Source of the DNA: an uncultured Alphaproteobacteria bacterium
Lineage (GTDB): Bacteria; Pseudomonadota; Alphaproteobacteria; Rs-D84
Direction: 5' to 3'
Length of the DNA: 64,000 nucleotides
Assembly (NCBI GenBank): GCA_934276735.1
Contig: CAKQTG010000001.1
Span: 1 to 64,000 of the forward strand
Below the pieces are notes generated by a model. The model was not told the origin of the DNA. It searched no databases and saw nothing but the letters and a program-made list of their open reading frames with translations. The position numbers and the translations under genes were made by a program. Numbering within the stretch: the first letter of the stretch is position 1; each line of letters starts with the position of its first letter. Below are positions 26,517-35,179 of this stretch, in pieces.

Positions 26517-28085
26517 TTATTTCGATGTGCGTTTAATTATTTGCATCTGGGCAATACCAAACAGGTTTGACACCGTCCAATACAGCACCAATCCTGCCGG
26601 CATCCACGCAAACAAGAACGTGAATATAACCGGCATCCATTTCATCACACGCTGTGTCTGGGCAACAGCATCATTTCCAGATGCGGTCTTGGCAACGGTT
26701 TGCAGACGTGATTGCCACCACATTGTCGCCCCCATCAATATCGGCAATATAAAGTATGGATCCATTGCTGCCAAATCAGATATCCACAAGAATCCCGCGC
26801 TGCGCATTGGAACAGATACCAGCAACGCCTTGTATAACGCAAAGAATATTGGAATCTGAATCAACATCGGCAAGCAGCCCGACATTGGCGATGTCTTGTG
26901 CGTTTGATACAGGCGAACCATTTCCATTTGCAGACGCATTTTATCATTTGCATATAATTTCTGGATACGCGCCATTTCCGGTTGCATTTTTTGCATGGCT
27001 ATCATTGAAGTATATGATTTGCGCGTCAGTGGCCATATCGCCAAGCGCAACAACAATGTGAACAGGATAATCGCAATCCCGTAATTACCCACAATCGCAA
27101 ACAGACCATTTAACGCCCACAGCATTGGCCGTGCCAAGAACCAGAACCAGCCGTAATCCACGGTTTCATCAATTCCTGTAATTATGCCGGCAACACCAGA
27201 CAAAATATTCTGGTCGCGTGGGCCAGCAAATATACGCGATGTAATTGTTTTATCACCACCCGCCGGCACAGAAACCGCCGCCGCGGCAACGTCTGTCTGA
27301 TATGTGGTGCCAAATGACTTTTTACCACGAATGGTTTGATCCGGGCTGTCTAATTGAACAATCGTTTCCCAATACTGGTCGGCAAAACCTGCAAAACCAT
27401 TTGTCGTTGAATACGCGTATGATTTCTTGTCCAGTTTATACCAATCGTTGTGTTCAATATCAGAATTCACATACGCAACCATACCGGTATAGACGCCACT
27501 GGACGATTTCTGACCGGCGTCACGCACAACGCGCGCATACGGTGTAACCGTGATATCGTGCGCGGACTTGTTCTTGATTTCGTCGTTGATTGTGACGATA
27601 TATCCGTCAACCGTCACCGTGCGGCGATATTCAACACCATCAGAATTGCGCCATGCGAACGCGTCACCGTTTTTATTCCAAACGGTTTCTGGGGTTGGGG
27701 CCGATGTTCCGGTGGCGATGACGCCAACCTCGGCAAAATCGTGCGCGCCGTTCAATAATGTTACGCGCGCCGCATCCGCATCATCGCCATTATCGGCATA
27801 ATCCGCCAATGTAACATTTGACACGCGCAGGCCGCGCACCGTTGCCGTGATTTTATCAGACGCCGCGGTGTGCACCGGGACCGCCGATAAATCCAAAACG
27901 GGTTCCGGGTCGGTGTCAACGGTGGCTGGCTGCTTTGGTGACATAATCGCACCAATTGCCCACCATGCCGCAAAAAACAGCAAACACCACCACAAGAACG
28001 ATTTGAACACAGACTTTTTAGTCGTGGCGTTCTTATTCGCATTCCACTGGGCAAAGCCCGAATTATTATCCAAATATTTTACCAT
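26517..28085 (-). CDS. yidC: Membrane protein insertase YidC
   Basis: 522 residues. An N-terminal signal anchor is followed by a large periplasmic P1 domain (about 60-320) and the five-helix YidC/Oxa1 core with NYGIAIILFTLLLRLAIWPL, SPMSGCLPMLIQIPIFFALY and a terminal membrane segment with WTVSNLFGI. YidC inserts membrane proteins alone or with SecYEG. Its start overlaps the lspA stop by one base (TAATG). Here it is linked to lspA, not to the usual rpmH-rnpA group; rpmH is at 54697. Confidence 0.96.
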   Translation of the reverse strand: MVKYLDNNSGFAQWNANKNATTKKSVFKSFLWWCLLFFAAWWAIGAIMSPKQPATVDTDPEPVLDLSAVPVHTAASDKITATVRGLRVSNVTLADYADNGDDADAARVTLLNGAHDFAEVGVIATGTSAPTPETVWNKNGDAFAWRNSDGVEYRRTVTVDGYIVTINDEIKNKSAHDITVTPYARVVRDAGQKSSSGVYTGMVAYVNSDIEHNDWYKLDKKSYAYSTTNGFAGFADQYWETIVQLDSPDQTIRGKKSFGTTYQTDVAAAAVSVPAGGDKTITSRIFAGPRDQNILSGVAGIITGIDETVDYGWFWFLARPMLWALNGLFAIVGNYGIAIILFTLLLRLAIWPLTRKSYTSMIAMQKMQPEMARIQKLYANDKMRLQMEMVRLYQTHKTSPMSGCLPMLIQIPIFFALYKALLVSVPMRSAGFLWISDLAAMDPYFILPILMGATMWWQSRLQTVAKTASGNDAVAQTQRVMKWMPVIFTFLFAWMPAGLVLYWTVSNLFGIAQMQIIKRTSK

Positions 28086-28630
28086 TACTTTTTACCCTTT
28101 GGTTTAACAGACGCCATGCAACGACGACGCACAATTATCCAGTTCAGTATATATAGGGCAACACCCACACAAATACAAATATCTGCGACATTAAATGCCG
28201 GCCAATGTGCCCCACCGATATGAAAGTCCAAGAAATCCACCACCGCGCCAAAACGCACACGGTCAATCAGATTTCCCAACGCCCCACCAACAATCAACGC
28301 CAGTGGCACACGTTCATATTTTTCTGCGCGTGCAAACAGGTAATACCCGATAAAGCCGATTATAAATCCTGTGGCCAGCACGATAAGCAGGGGTGCCCCC
28401 TCGCCCACGGTGCGTAACATTGAAAACGATGCGCCAGGGTTCCATGTGAACACAATGTTAAACCAATCTGTCACATGCGCCATCAAATATGGCACCGGCA
28501 CAATGTCCCACGCCGGACCCGACACCGGCACGCCACCCGTTATCAGATACAGCAACGCCCCCTTGGTCACCGCGTCCAGCGCGACCGCCGCCACAATAAT
28601 TGCAATACACAATAATATATTCTTTTTCAT
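28085..28630 (-). CDS. lspA: Lipoprotein signal peptidase
   Basis: 181 residues from the ATG at 28630 (GGACGG upstream); a longer frame to 28705 adds a non-conserved tail. Four transmembrane helices are expected. The conserved WNPGASFSM block and the catalytic region GNLIDRVRFGAVVDF followed by FNVAD carry the two catalytic Asp. It cleaves the signal peptides of lipoproteins such as the PLD-family lipoprotein at 2861. It is translationally coupled to yidC. Confidence 0.95.
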   Translation of the reverse strand: MKKNILLCIAIIVAAVALDAVTKGALLYLITGGVPVSGPAWDIVPVPYLMAHVTDWFNIVFTWNPGASFSMLRTVGEGAPLLIVLATGFIIGFIGYYLFARAEKYERVPLALIVGGALGNLIDRVRFGAVVDFLDFHIGGAHWPAFNVADICICVGVALYILNWIIVRRRCMASVKPKGKK

Positions 28631-28719
28631 TTTTCCGTCCCTATACGCCGAAATATACCAATGTGTGCGCGCAAATGCAAATAAAATGTCCCGTTTCCGG
28701 GACATTGTTTTATGGGGTG

Positions 28720-30423
28720 CTATTTATCCGATACTGGGTTATCAACGCGGGCGTAATTATCGTCGCGCAATTCGTTCAATATTCGGGTGATTGCGCCCTG
28801 GGACGCGCCCAGGTGTTCCAACACGCCATAGCCCAGGAACAGTGAACTTTCAATTGTTTCAGGTAATGCGATTTGCGCACCTTCTTTTAACAATAACTTT
28901 GATTCCGTCAGGTTGCGCGCACGCGCAAACACACGCACACGTGGTGCAATTTCACGCACCGTGATAACGGCATCACGCGCCGTTGACGCATTATCCAATG
29001 CAACGACAACCGCACGCGTCTTGCGCGGGGTCAGGCCAACATCCGTCAAAACATTTGCATTTGTTGAATCGCCATAAACAACGTTATAACCGTGTTCGCG
29101 TCCCAACATTACAGTATTCACATCCATATCCAGCGCAACGTATGATATTTTCTGGGCCTGTAACATCTGGGCAACGATTTGACCCACACGACCAAACCCG
29201 CAAATCACGACCGCCGGACGATCAGACGCACGTGGGCGCGATGGCATAATGCTGGGGCTGAATAATTTCCCGGTGCGTTGCAAACGATCAAACACTGCCA
29301 ACAATAGTGGCGTCGCCATTATTGACAGCATGATTATCGCCGTCAAGATTTCTTGGTGCGGGGCCGGAATAGCGTCAATGCCTGACGTGCGCATTGTCTG
29401 CAACATCAATAGCCCAAATTCGCCCGCCTGGGACAGGACCAGCGCAATCATCACCGCGTCGGGCACACCAACACGACGAACGCGCGCGACCATAAATATC
29501 GCAACAAACTTTGCCGCGACCAAACCAATAACACCCGCCAGCACGATATACCAATAATGCCCCAGGACGGATAAATTCAAACTCATACCCAATGATATGA
29601 AAAAGAACGCCAGGAACAACATCGCATACGGACTGATTTCGGCGTTGACCTGGTGATTATAAATCGTTTCAGACAGCAACATGCCCGCCAAGAACGCACC
29701 CAATCCGACCGGCATACCAATCCAATCGGCAATGCCCGCCCACAGTGCAATATTCAACAAAATCGCCAGCAAAAATGCCTCTTTGGATTTCAAGCGCGCG
29801 ACCTGGCGCATCAGTGGGTTTAAAACAAATCGGCCGATAATCACAACGCCTAATATTAAAACAACAGACCAAACCAAAACGTCAATCGCAGTTGCGCCAA
29901 AATTAAACGACTTGCCCGACAATACCGGCATCATTGCCAACAATGGAATTGCCAGCAAATCCTGGAATAATAAAATTGAAAATGTTTGCCGACCCATTTC
30001 CGTGTTTATCTGGTTACGGTCTGCCAGTAATTGCATGTCTTCGGATGTGCTGGACATTGACAGCATCAACGCCACCATAACGCATCCCATAATGGACCAG
30101 CCAGTCAATCCAAACAGCAATGGGAACAACATCGCCACAACCATTAAAACCTGGGCCGCGCCAAAACCAAATATCGCACGACGCAATCCCCACAGGCGAC
30201 GCATATTTATCCCCAGTCCCAACATGAACCACAAGAACATTATTCCCAGGTTGCCCAGCGTGGACCAATTATCTGTCAATTGGAATAAATTCAGCACATA
30301 TGGTCCGGCAATTATACCCGCCAATAAAAACGCAACCAGTGCGCCAATCCGCGCCAGGCGCAATGCAAAAACCAATGCAAAAACAACCGTGATAAACAGT
30401 AATATTGACAATGATGCTGTCAT
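28720..30423 (-). CDS. CPA2 monovalent cation/proton antiporter with RCK domain (KefB/YbaL-like)
   Basis: 567 residues. An N-terminal Na/H-exchanger-type membrane domain has about 11-13 helices (1-390), with SSTSEDMQLL and FSILLFQDLLAIPLL. It is followed by a cytosolic TrkA-N/RCK domain with the nucleotide-binding VVICGFGRVGQIVAQML and a downstream Asp-Met-Asp. Members exchange K+ or Na+ for H+ and are gated by NAD or glutathione adducts. The RCK domain places it in the KefB/KefC/YbaL group; the exact ion is uncertain. Confidence 0.88.
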   Translation of the reverse strand: MTASLSILLFITVVFALVFALRLARIGALVAFLLAGIIAGPYVLNLFQLTDNWSTLGNLGIMFLWFMLGLGINMRRLWGLRRAIFGFGAAQVLMVVAMLFPLLFGLTGWSIMGCVMVALMLSMSSTSEDMQLLADRNQINTEMGRQTFSILLFQDLLAIPLLAMMPVLSGKSFNFGATAIDVLVWSVVLILGVVIIGRFVLNPLMRQVARLKSKEAFLLAILLNIALWAGIADWIGMPVGLGAFLAGMLLSETIYNHQVNAEISPYAMLFLAFFFISLGMSLNLSVLGHYWYIVLAGVIGLVAAKFVAIFMVARVRRVGVPDAVMIALVLSQAGEFGLLMLQTMRTSGIDAIPAPHQEILTAIIMLSIMATPLLLAVFDRLQRTGKLFSPSIMPSRPRASDRPAVVICGFGRVGQIVAQMLQAQKISYVALDMDVNTVMLGREHGYNVVYGDSTNANVLTDVGLTPRKTRAVVVALDNASTARDAVITVREIAPRVRVFARARNLTESKLLLKEGAQIALPETIESSLFLGYGVLEHLGASQGAITRILNELRDDNYARVDNPVSDK

Positions 30424-30465
30424 AGTGTGGTCCCCCTCTCCCCCATTTGATGTATGTCACAGGTA

Positions 30466-31290
30466 TTATATCAAATCGCGTGACAATTGTAAAAATTTTT
30501 CAGGCGATAATTCTTCGGCGCGTTCAGTGCCAGTCAATCCATATTTCGCCCAATCAACGTTTGGAATAATTCCACGTATCATCTTGCGACGCTGGCCAAA
30601 TAATTTGGCGGTGATTTGTTCCAGTTTTTGCACATCGCCGACATTGTGAATCTTGGCCGAATTTGGAATTACCGATACGACCGCCGATTGAACGCGTGGG
30701 CGCGGAACAAACGCAGTATTTGGCACATCAAACAAAATCTTGGCATCGGCAATCAGTGACGTTAAAACCGCCAGGCGACCGTATTGTTCATCGCCCACGC
30801 GCGCGGTGATACGTTGCGCCACCTCGCGCTGGAACATCAATGTCATGGATTTTATTGGCGCGCCAGACGCCACCGCGCCCAGCCACCGCGTAAATAATTC
30901 TGTGCCAACATTATATGGCAAATTTGCACATATTGCGTATTCGGTTAAATCCAGTGCGCGCGTATCAACACGCAATGCGTCACCATAAACAACGGTCAAA
31001 CGACCATCTGCGGCCACAGCAATTTTATCCAAAATAGTTTTTGTTGTTGGATCTTTCTCAATCGCGATAACGCGGCGCGCACCCGCCATCAATAACGCAC
31101 GTGTCAAACCGCCCGGCCCCGGGCCAATTTCCATGACGTCGACAGTTTCAATATCCGGCACACTGCGCGCGATGCGCCCCGTCAAATTCAAATCAAACAA
31201 GAAATTTTGTCCGAATTGCTTCTTGGGCTCCAACCCCGAGGCGCGCATCATTTCGGCAACCGGCGGCAAAGATTTTATTGCGTCTGTCAT
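30466..31290 (-). CDS. rsmA: 16S rRNA dimethyladenosine transferase
   Basis: 274 residues. The SAM-binding GPGPGGLTRAL loop, the acidic motif AIEKD and the catalytic NLPYNVGT motif identify RsmA (KsgA). It dimethylates A1518 and A1519 of 16S rRNA. FGQNFLFD near the N terminus is also typical. Its start overlaps the recR stop by 4 bp, so the two are coupled. Confidence 0.96.
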   Translation of the reverse strand: MTDAIKSLPPVAEMMRASGLEPKKQFGQNFLFDLNLTGRIARSVPDIETVDVMEIGPGPGGLTRALLMAGARRVIAIEKDPTTKTILDKIAVAADGRLTVVYGDALRVDTRALDLTEYAICANLPYNVGTELFTRWLGAVASGAPIKSMTLMFQREVAQRITARVGDEQYGRLAVLTSLIADAKILFDVPNTAFVPRPRVQSAVVSVIPNSAKIHNVGDVQKLEQITAKLFGQRRKMIRGIIPNVDWAKYGLTGTERAEELSPEKFLQLSRDLI

Positions 31291-31886
31291 ATTGTTTTGC
31301 GCCCCCCAAATGCCAACGACAACGTCCCATCGTCCAGGTAATCTAAATCGCCACCCAAAGGCACCCCTGATGCCAGCTCAGAAAATGTAACCTCTGCCGG
31401 ATTGCCAATTACCGACATAACATAATGCTGGGTTGTTTTCCCCTCGACCGTGTTTGGTAATGCAAATATGATTTCGTGCACAGCCTCGTCCACGATGCGG
31501 GCGGGCAATGTGCCGATATTTAAATCATCGGGTGTTGTGCCGGTCGCCCCGGACAACAATCCGCCCAGGATATGATACCGCCCATGAAAAACGCCCGACT
31601 TTTCCAATGTCCAAACGTCTGATAAATCACGCACAATGCACAACGCGCCATTTGCACGCGCGGCATTGCGACAGAATTCACACCGCCCCGACGCCCGGTC
31701 GGTCAGCACCCCACAATTCGGGCACGGCGCGATATTTTCAACCGCATCATGAATTGCCGCCGCCAACATTTCGGCGCGACCGGTTTTATCCTGTAACAGT
31801 GCCAGGGCAATACGCTGGCCCCCGCGTGCACCAACACGTGGCAAACGCGCAAATTGTTTAATCAATTTTTCAATCAATGGATTCAT
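31287..31886 (-). CDS. recR: Recombination protein RecR
   Basis: 199 residues from the ATG at 31886 (AAGGTTACG upstream), matching family length. The helix-hairpin-helix (LPRVGARGGQRIAL), the zinc finger (CPNCGVLTDRASGRCEFC) and the Toprim domain (IVRDLSDVW, FHGRYHILGG) are in order. It acts with RecO and RecF in gap repair. It lies between the DD-carboxypeptidase and rsmA. Confidence 0.96.
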   Translation of the reverse strand: MNPLIEKLIKQFARLPRVGARGGQRIALALLQDKTGRAEMLAAAIHDAVENIAPCPNCGVLTDRASGRCEFCRNAARANGALCIVRDLSDVWTLEKSGVFHGRYHILGGLLSGATGTTPDDLNIGTLPARIVDEAVHEIIFALPNTVEGKTTQHYVMSVIGNPAEVTFSELASGVPLGGDLDYLDDGTLSLAFGGRKTI

Positions 31887-31902
31887 TGCAAACGTAACCT
31901 TA

Positions 31903-33057
31903 TCAATGAAATACGTAACAGTCAATTCCCATTGCCGACGCGCGCGTGCGGATATCGGCGGCGGCGGCATCCGACAATCCGTTTGTCCGAACACGATACA
32001 TGCCATTTGCAGTGGGTTCAATCGTGGCGGTAATGCCCAGTTTATTTTTCACATTTGCAACCTGGGTCGCGGCGGCGTTCTGGGACGAAAACGCACCAAA
32101 TTGCACGCCCGCATTTCCCGACGACGCTGCCGACACTGTGCGTGCAGGCGCGACGTTATACGTTGGTGCCGCGGATGCGGTTGCCACACTGTATGCCGCT
32201 GACATTGTTTGTGGGCTGGCATTCGATGCCACCGGCGAATTTTTTACAATTGGCGCGGCCCCAGATTCCAACATCGCAAACCCGCGATTTAATAACTGGG
32301 TCGCGACAGATGCGCGCACATCCTTGTTTTCTGCGCCCAAAACCACAACTATCAGATGCGCACCATCACGCTTTGCCGTGGCAACCAGAGAGTAACGCGA
32401 CTTGTTCGTGAAACCTGTTTTCATACCGTCACACCCCGGATACGACGCCAACAGGCGATTTCCGTTTGTGTATGTTTTTCCGTTATATGTCCATGTTCTG
32501 ATGCCGAAATATTTCCAATATTGCGGAAAGTGTTTATACACTGCCATTGACAGCAATGCAATATCACGCGCCGTTGACATATGGTCATCATTTGGCAGCC
32601 CAGATGAATTTTCAAAATTAGTATTCGTCAGGCCAATTTCATTTGCGACCCGCGTCATCATATCGGCAAAATTACCTTCTTTGCCGCCCTTTAAATTTTC
32701 TGCCAATACGCGTGCGACATCGTTCGCACTCAATACCGCGACGGCCTTTATAGCGTCTTCGACACTAATCTTGCTGCCTGCGGCAATGCCCAATTTTACC
32801 GGTGATGCGGCCGCCGCCGAATTTGATACAATCAAGTAATCGTCCAAATGCAACCGACCATGCTCCAATGCATCAAACGTTAAATACAACGTCATAATCT
32901 TGGTCAGTGACGCAGGATAATTTAACTGGTCAGAATTTTCCTTTATCAAAACGCGACCGTTGTCCATATTGGCGACCAAGGCCGCACGATACTGTGCCGC
33001 CATCGCGCCACTGGATAAAAACACACCAATAAAAAATGCGATAAAAACCCTTCTCAT
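31903..33057 (-). CDS. D-alanyl-D-alanine carboxypeptidase with C-terminal SPOR domain
   Basis: 384 residues from 33057. A signal peptide (1-20, GAMA) precedes a penicillin-binding domain with SLTK (S50, K53), SAN (110-112) and KTGFT. The C-terminal 80 residues, after a Ser/Ala-rich linker, form a SPOR-type domain (VQFGAFSSQNAAATQVA to the end). Such proteins trim pentapeptides in peptidoglycan, and SPOR domains send proteins to the division site. The lack of a clear amphipathic anchor suggests SPOR does the targeting (inference). Confidence 0.92.
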   Translation of the reverse strand: MRRVFIAFFIGVFLSSGAMAAQYRAALVANMDNGRVLIKENSDQLNYPASLTKIMTLYLTFDALEHGRLHLDDYLIVSNSAAAASPVKLGIAAGSKISVEDAIKAVAVLSANDVARVLAENLKGGKEGNFADMMTRVANEIGLTNTNFENSSGLPNDDHMSTARDIALLSMAVYKHFPQYWKYFGIRTWTYNGKTYTNGNRLLASYPGCDGMKTGFTNKSRYSLVATAKRDGAHLIVVVLGAENKDVRASVATQLLNRGFAMLESGAAPIVKNSPVASNASPQTMSAAYSVATASAAPTYNVAPARTVSAASSGNAGVQFGAFSSQNAAATQVANVKNKLGITATIEPTANGMYRVRTNGLSDAAAADIRTRASAMGIDCYVFH

Positions 33058-33107
33058 CTTTGATGATATAAATGTTAGTAAAAAATGCGCATACGGGTCA
33101 ACAAATA

Positions 33108-33127
33108 AGTGCGCCCTGGGGCGCACT
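33108..33127 (-). terminator. Hairpin after pyk
   Basis: AGTGCGCC-CTGG-GGCGCACT is a perfect 8-bp stem five bases past the pyk stop, followed on the minus strand by TATTTGTTG. The T run is weak. Confidence 0.5.
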
Positions 33128-33131
33128 GAAT

Positions 33132-34502
33132 TTAATCCATCGAACGCAGACTAATTTTCTCGTCATCGACAATTACCAATTGTCCGGACGCAATTCCAAA
33201 ACGACGCGCGGAATCAAATCCGTCACGCTGGCCAAACAATGTGTCATCACAAATTGGGAACACACCACGTGACAGACACAACTGGTTTGCGACAACCGCG
33301 TCACGGCATACCGCGATGATTGGAATATCAGGCTTGCGACAAGAAATCTTGGTCGCAATATCTGTATCACGCGCAAACACAACAATCGCCGACGCATGAT
33401 TCAGATACGCCATTGACGCAACCGAACGCGACCAGTCATTTTCAGGAACGTTTTCTGTGCGCAACCAATCACTGGGATGCGAAATAGTATCATAGTCGGC
33501 ATATGTTAAAATCTTGGCCATGGTTTCAATCACATTTACCGGATTGACACCGATTGTTGTTTCTTCGGATGTCATGGTTGAATCCGTGCGCAGATACGCC
33601 GCGTTTGCAACGTCGCTGATTTCGGCGCGCGTTGGAAATTCACTGGCCACCATGGTGCCCAACATCTGGGTTGCCATAATAACCGGGCGATTTAACATAC
33701 GACACGTACGAATAATGTGACGCGAAATTGCAGGGACCTGTTCAAACGGAACCTCTACGGCCAGGTCACCACGTGCAACCATGATTCCATCAGCCGCGGC
33801 GGCAATATCTGAGATACGTTCAACAGCATTTGGACGTTCAATCTTTGCAATGATTTTTATCGGATGTGACGTTCGCGCAGTGATGAAATCGCGAACCTCG
33901 GCTACGTCTTCGGGACGCTGGACAAATGAAACCGCAACCCAGTCTGGATTTTTTGTAATCGCGTATTCCAAATCAGCCCTGTCTTTTTGTGTCAAAACAG
34001 ACGTTGCGATATCGGTATCTGGCAAATTAAACCCACGGCGGGACCAGATTTCGTCCCCACGGACAACCGTTGCAACGATTTTATTATTTGCAACGCTGTC
34101 CACCGTCATTTCAATTTTACCATCGTTCAACAGGATTCTGTCGCCCGGATTTAACGATTTCATAACATCGGTATCTGGCAACTGGACACGTGTTGCATCA
34201 CCAGGTGTTGGGTCATCGTCAAACGTAAATTTCTGACCGATGGTCAGTGGATATTTATCCTCGGTGGCAAAGTTTCCAATACGATGCTTCGGCCCCTGCA
34301 AATCAATCATAATTGCGACAGGGGTGTTTAAATCAGACGCCACACGGCGAATTAAATCAATCTTGGCCCCCTGGACATCGCCGGTATCGTGACTAAAATT
34401 CAATCGGCATACGTTCATTCCCGCACGCACCATCTGGGCCAGTGTATCATAATCCTCGCACTTTGGGCCAATAGATGCAGTAATTTTTGTAAATTTATTC
34501 AT
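33132..34502 (-). CDS. pyk: Pyruvate kinase
   Basis: 456 residues. N-terminal TKITASIGPKC, the active-site segment IKIIAKIERPNAVERISDI and DGIMVARGDLAVEVPFEQVP, and ATQMLGTM are all present. The C-terminal allosteric domain is somewhat short. It makes pyruvate and ATP from phosphoenolpyruvate. It is divergent from gapR. Confidence 0.95.
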   Translation of the reverse strand: MNKFTKITASIGPKCEDYDTLAQMVRAGMNVCRLNFSHDTGDVQGAKIDLIRRVASDLNTPVAIMIDLQGPKHRIGNFATEDKYPLTIGQKFTFDDDPTPGDATRVQLPDTDVMKSLNPGDRILLNDGKIEMTVDSVANNKIVATVVRGDEIWSRRGFNLPDTDIATSVLTQKDRADLEYAITKNPDWVAVSFVQRPEDVAEVRDFITARTSHPIKIIAKIERPNAVERISDIAAAADGIMVARGDLAVEVPFEQVPAISRHIIRTCRMLNRPVIMATQMLGTMVASEFPTRAEISDVANAAYLRTDSTMTSEETTIGVNPVNVIETMAKILTYADYDTISHPSDWLRTENVPENDWSRSVASMAYLNHASAIVVFARDTDIATKISCRKPDIPIIAVCRDAVVANQLCLSRGVFPICDDTLFGQRDGFDSARRFGIASGQLVIVDDEKISLRSMD

Positions 34503-34551
34503 AATTTTTCCGCTTTGTTTTTTAGTTTCGTTTTTCTTGATTTTTACGATT

Positions 34552-34565
34552 TATGATATATCATA
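34552..34565. promoter_or_regulatory. 14-bp palindrome between pyk and gapR
   Basis: TATGATATATCATA is a perfect 14-bp palindrome in the 93-bp gap between the divergent pyk and gapR genes. It could be an operator for either gene. No regulator is assigned. Confidence 0.4.
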
Positions 34566-34595
34566 AAAACATCATTTTAACAAGGGGAAAAGGAT

Positions 34596-34844
34596 ATGAA
34601 AAACGCAAATCACGGCGCAATTGACAACCAACAATTACTTAGCGTAATTCAACGCATTGAAAAATTAAACGAAGATGCTGCAAACATCGCTGCCGACATC
34701 AAGGAAATTTATAGCGAGGCGAAATCCGCCGGTTTTGACCCAAAATATATCCGCCAGATGATACGCCTGCGCAAATTGGACCCAGACGAATTGGACGAAG
34801 CTGATGAACTGACCCAAATGTATCGCAGCGCGTTGGGGTTATAA
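34596..34844 (+). CDS. gapR: GapR-like nucleoid protein (DUF2312)
   Basis: 82 residues, the usual size. The coiled-coil start (IQRIEKLNEDAANIAADIKE) and the conserved EAKSAGFDPKYIRQMIRLRK match DUF2312. The Caulobacter member GapR encircles overtwisted DNA and stimulates topoisomerases; it is essential there. AAAAGGAT lies before the ATG. It overlaps the next gene by one base (TAATG), suggesting coupled translation. Confidence 0.9.
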   Translation: MKNANHGAIDNQQLLSVIQRIEKLNEDAANIAADIKEIYSEAKSAGFDPKYIRQMIRLRKLDPDELDEADELTQMYRSALGL

Positions 34845-35155
34845 TGAAACGCTTTACAAAAACGGTCGAAGATTTCACCTGCGCCCACTGTGGTGCACAT
34901 GTTCGGGGCAATGGTTATACAAATCATTGCCCCATGTGTTTATGGTCACGTCATGTAGATATTACTCCTGGCGACCGCGCAGCGACTTGTGGCGGCATGA
35001 TGCGCCCAATATCAGTTGAAACATCGGGCGGCCAATACACTATTACCCATAAATGCGAGATATGTGGTAAAACAATTCGACAACGTGCGCTTGATACCGA
35101 CAACATAAATGAAATCATTGCATTGGCAGCAAATAACAAATTTATATTTGGCTAA
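34844..35155 (+). CDS. RNHCP-domain zinc protein
   Basis: 103 residues. It matches the RNHCP pattern: F-x-CAHCG, GYTNHCPMCLWSRHVD, then PGDRAATCGGMM and a final HKCEICGK. The four Cys pairs suggest one or two bound zinc ions. The family's function is not known. It is coupled to gapR, so a nucleic-acid role is possible (inference). Confidence 0.85.
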   Translation: MKRFTKTVEDFTCAHCGAHVRGNGYTNHCPMCLWSRHVDITPGDRAATCGGMMRPISVETSGGQYTITHKCEICGKTIRQRALDTDNINEIIALAANNKFIFG

Positions 35156-35179
35156 AAAACGCCCATTCGGGCGTTTTTT
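35154..35179. terminator. Bidirectional terminator between the RNHCP gene and pyrG
   Basis: AAAAAACGCCC-ATTC-GGGCGTTTTTT is symmetrical and serves the convergent RNHCP gene (plus) and pyrG (minus). Confidence 0.8.
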
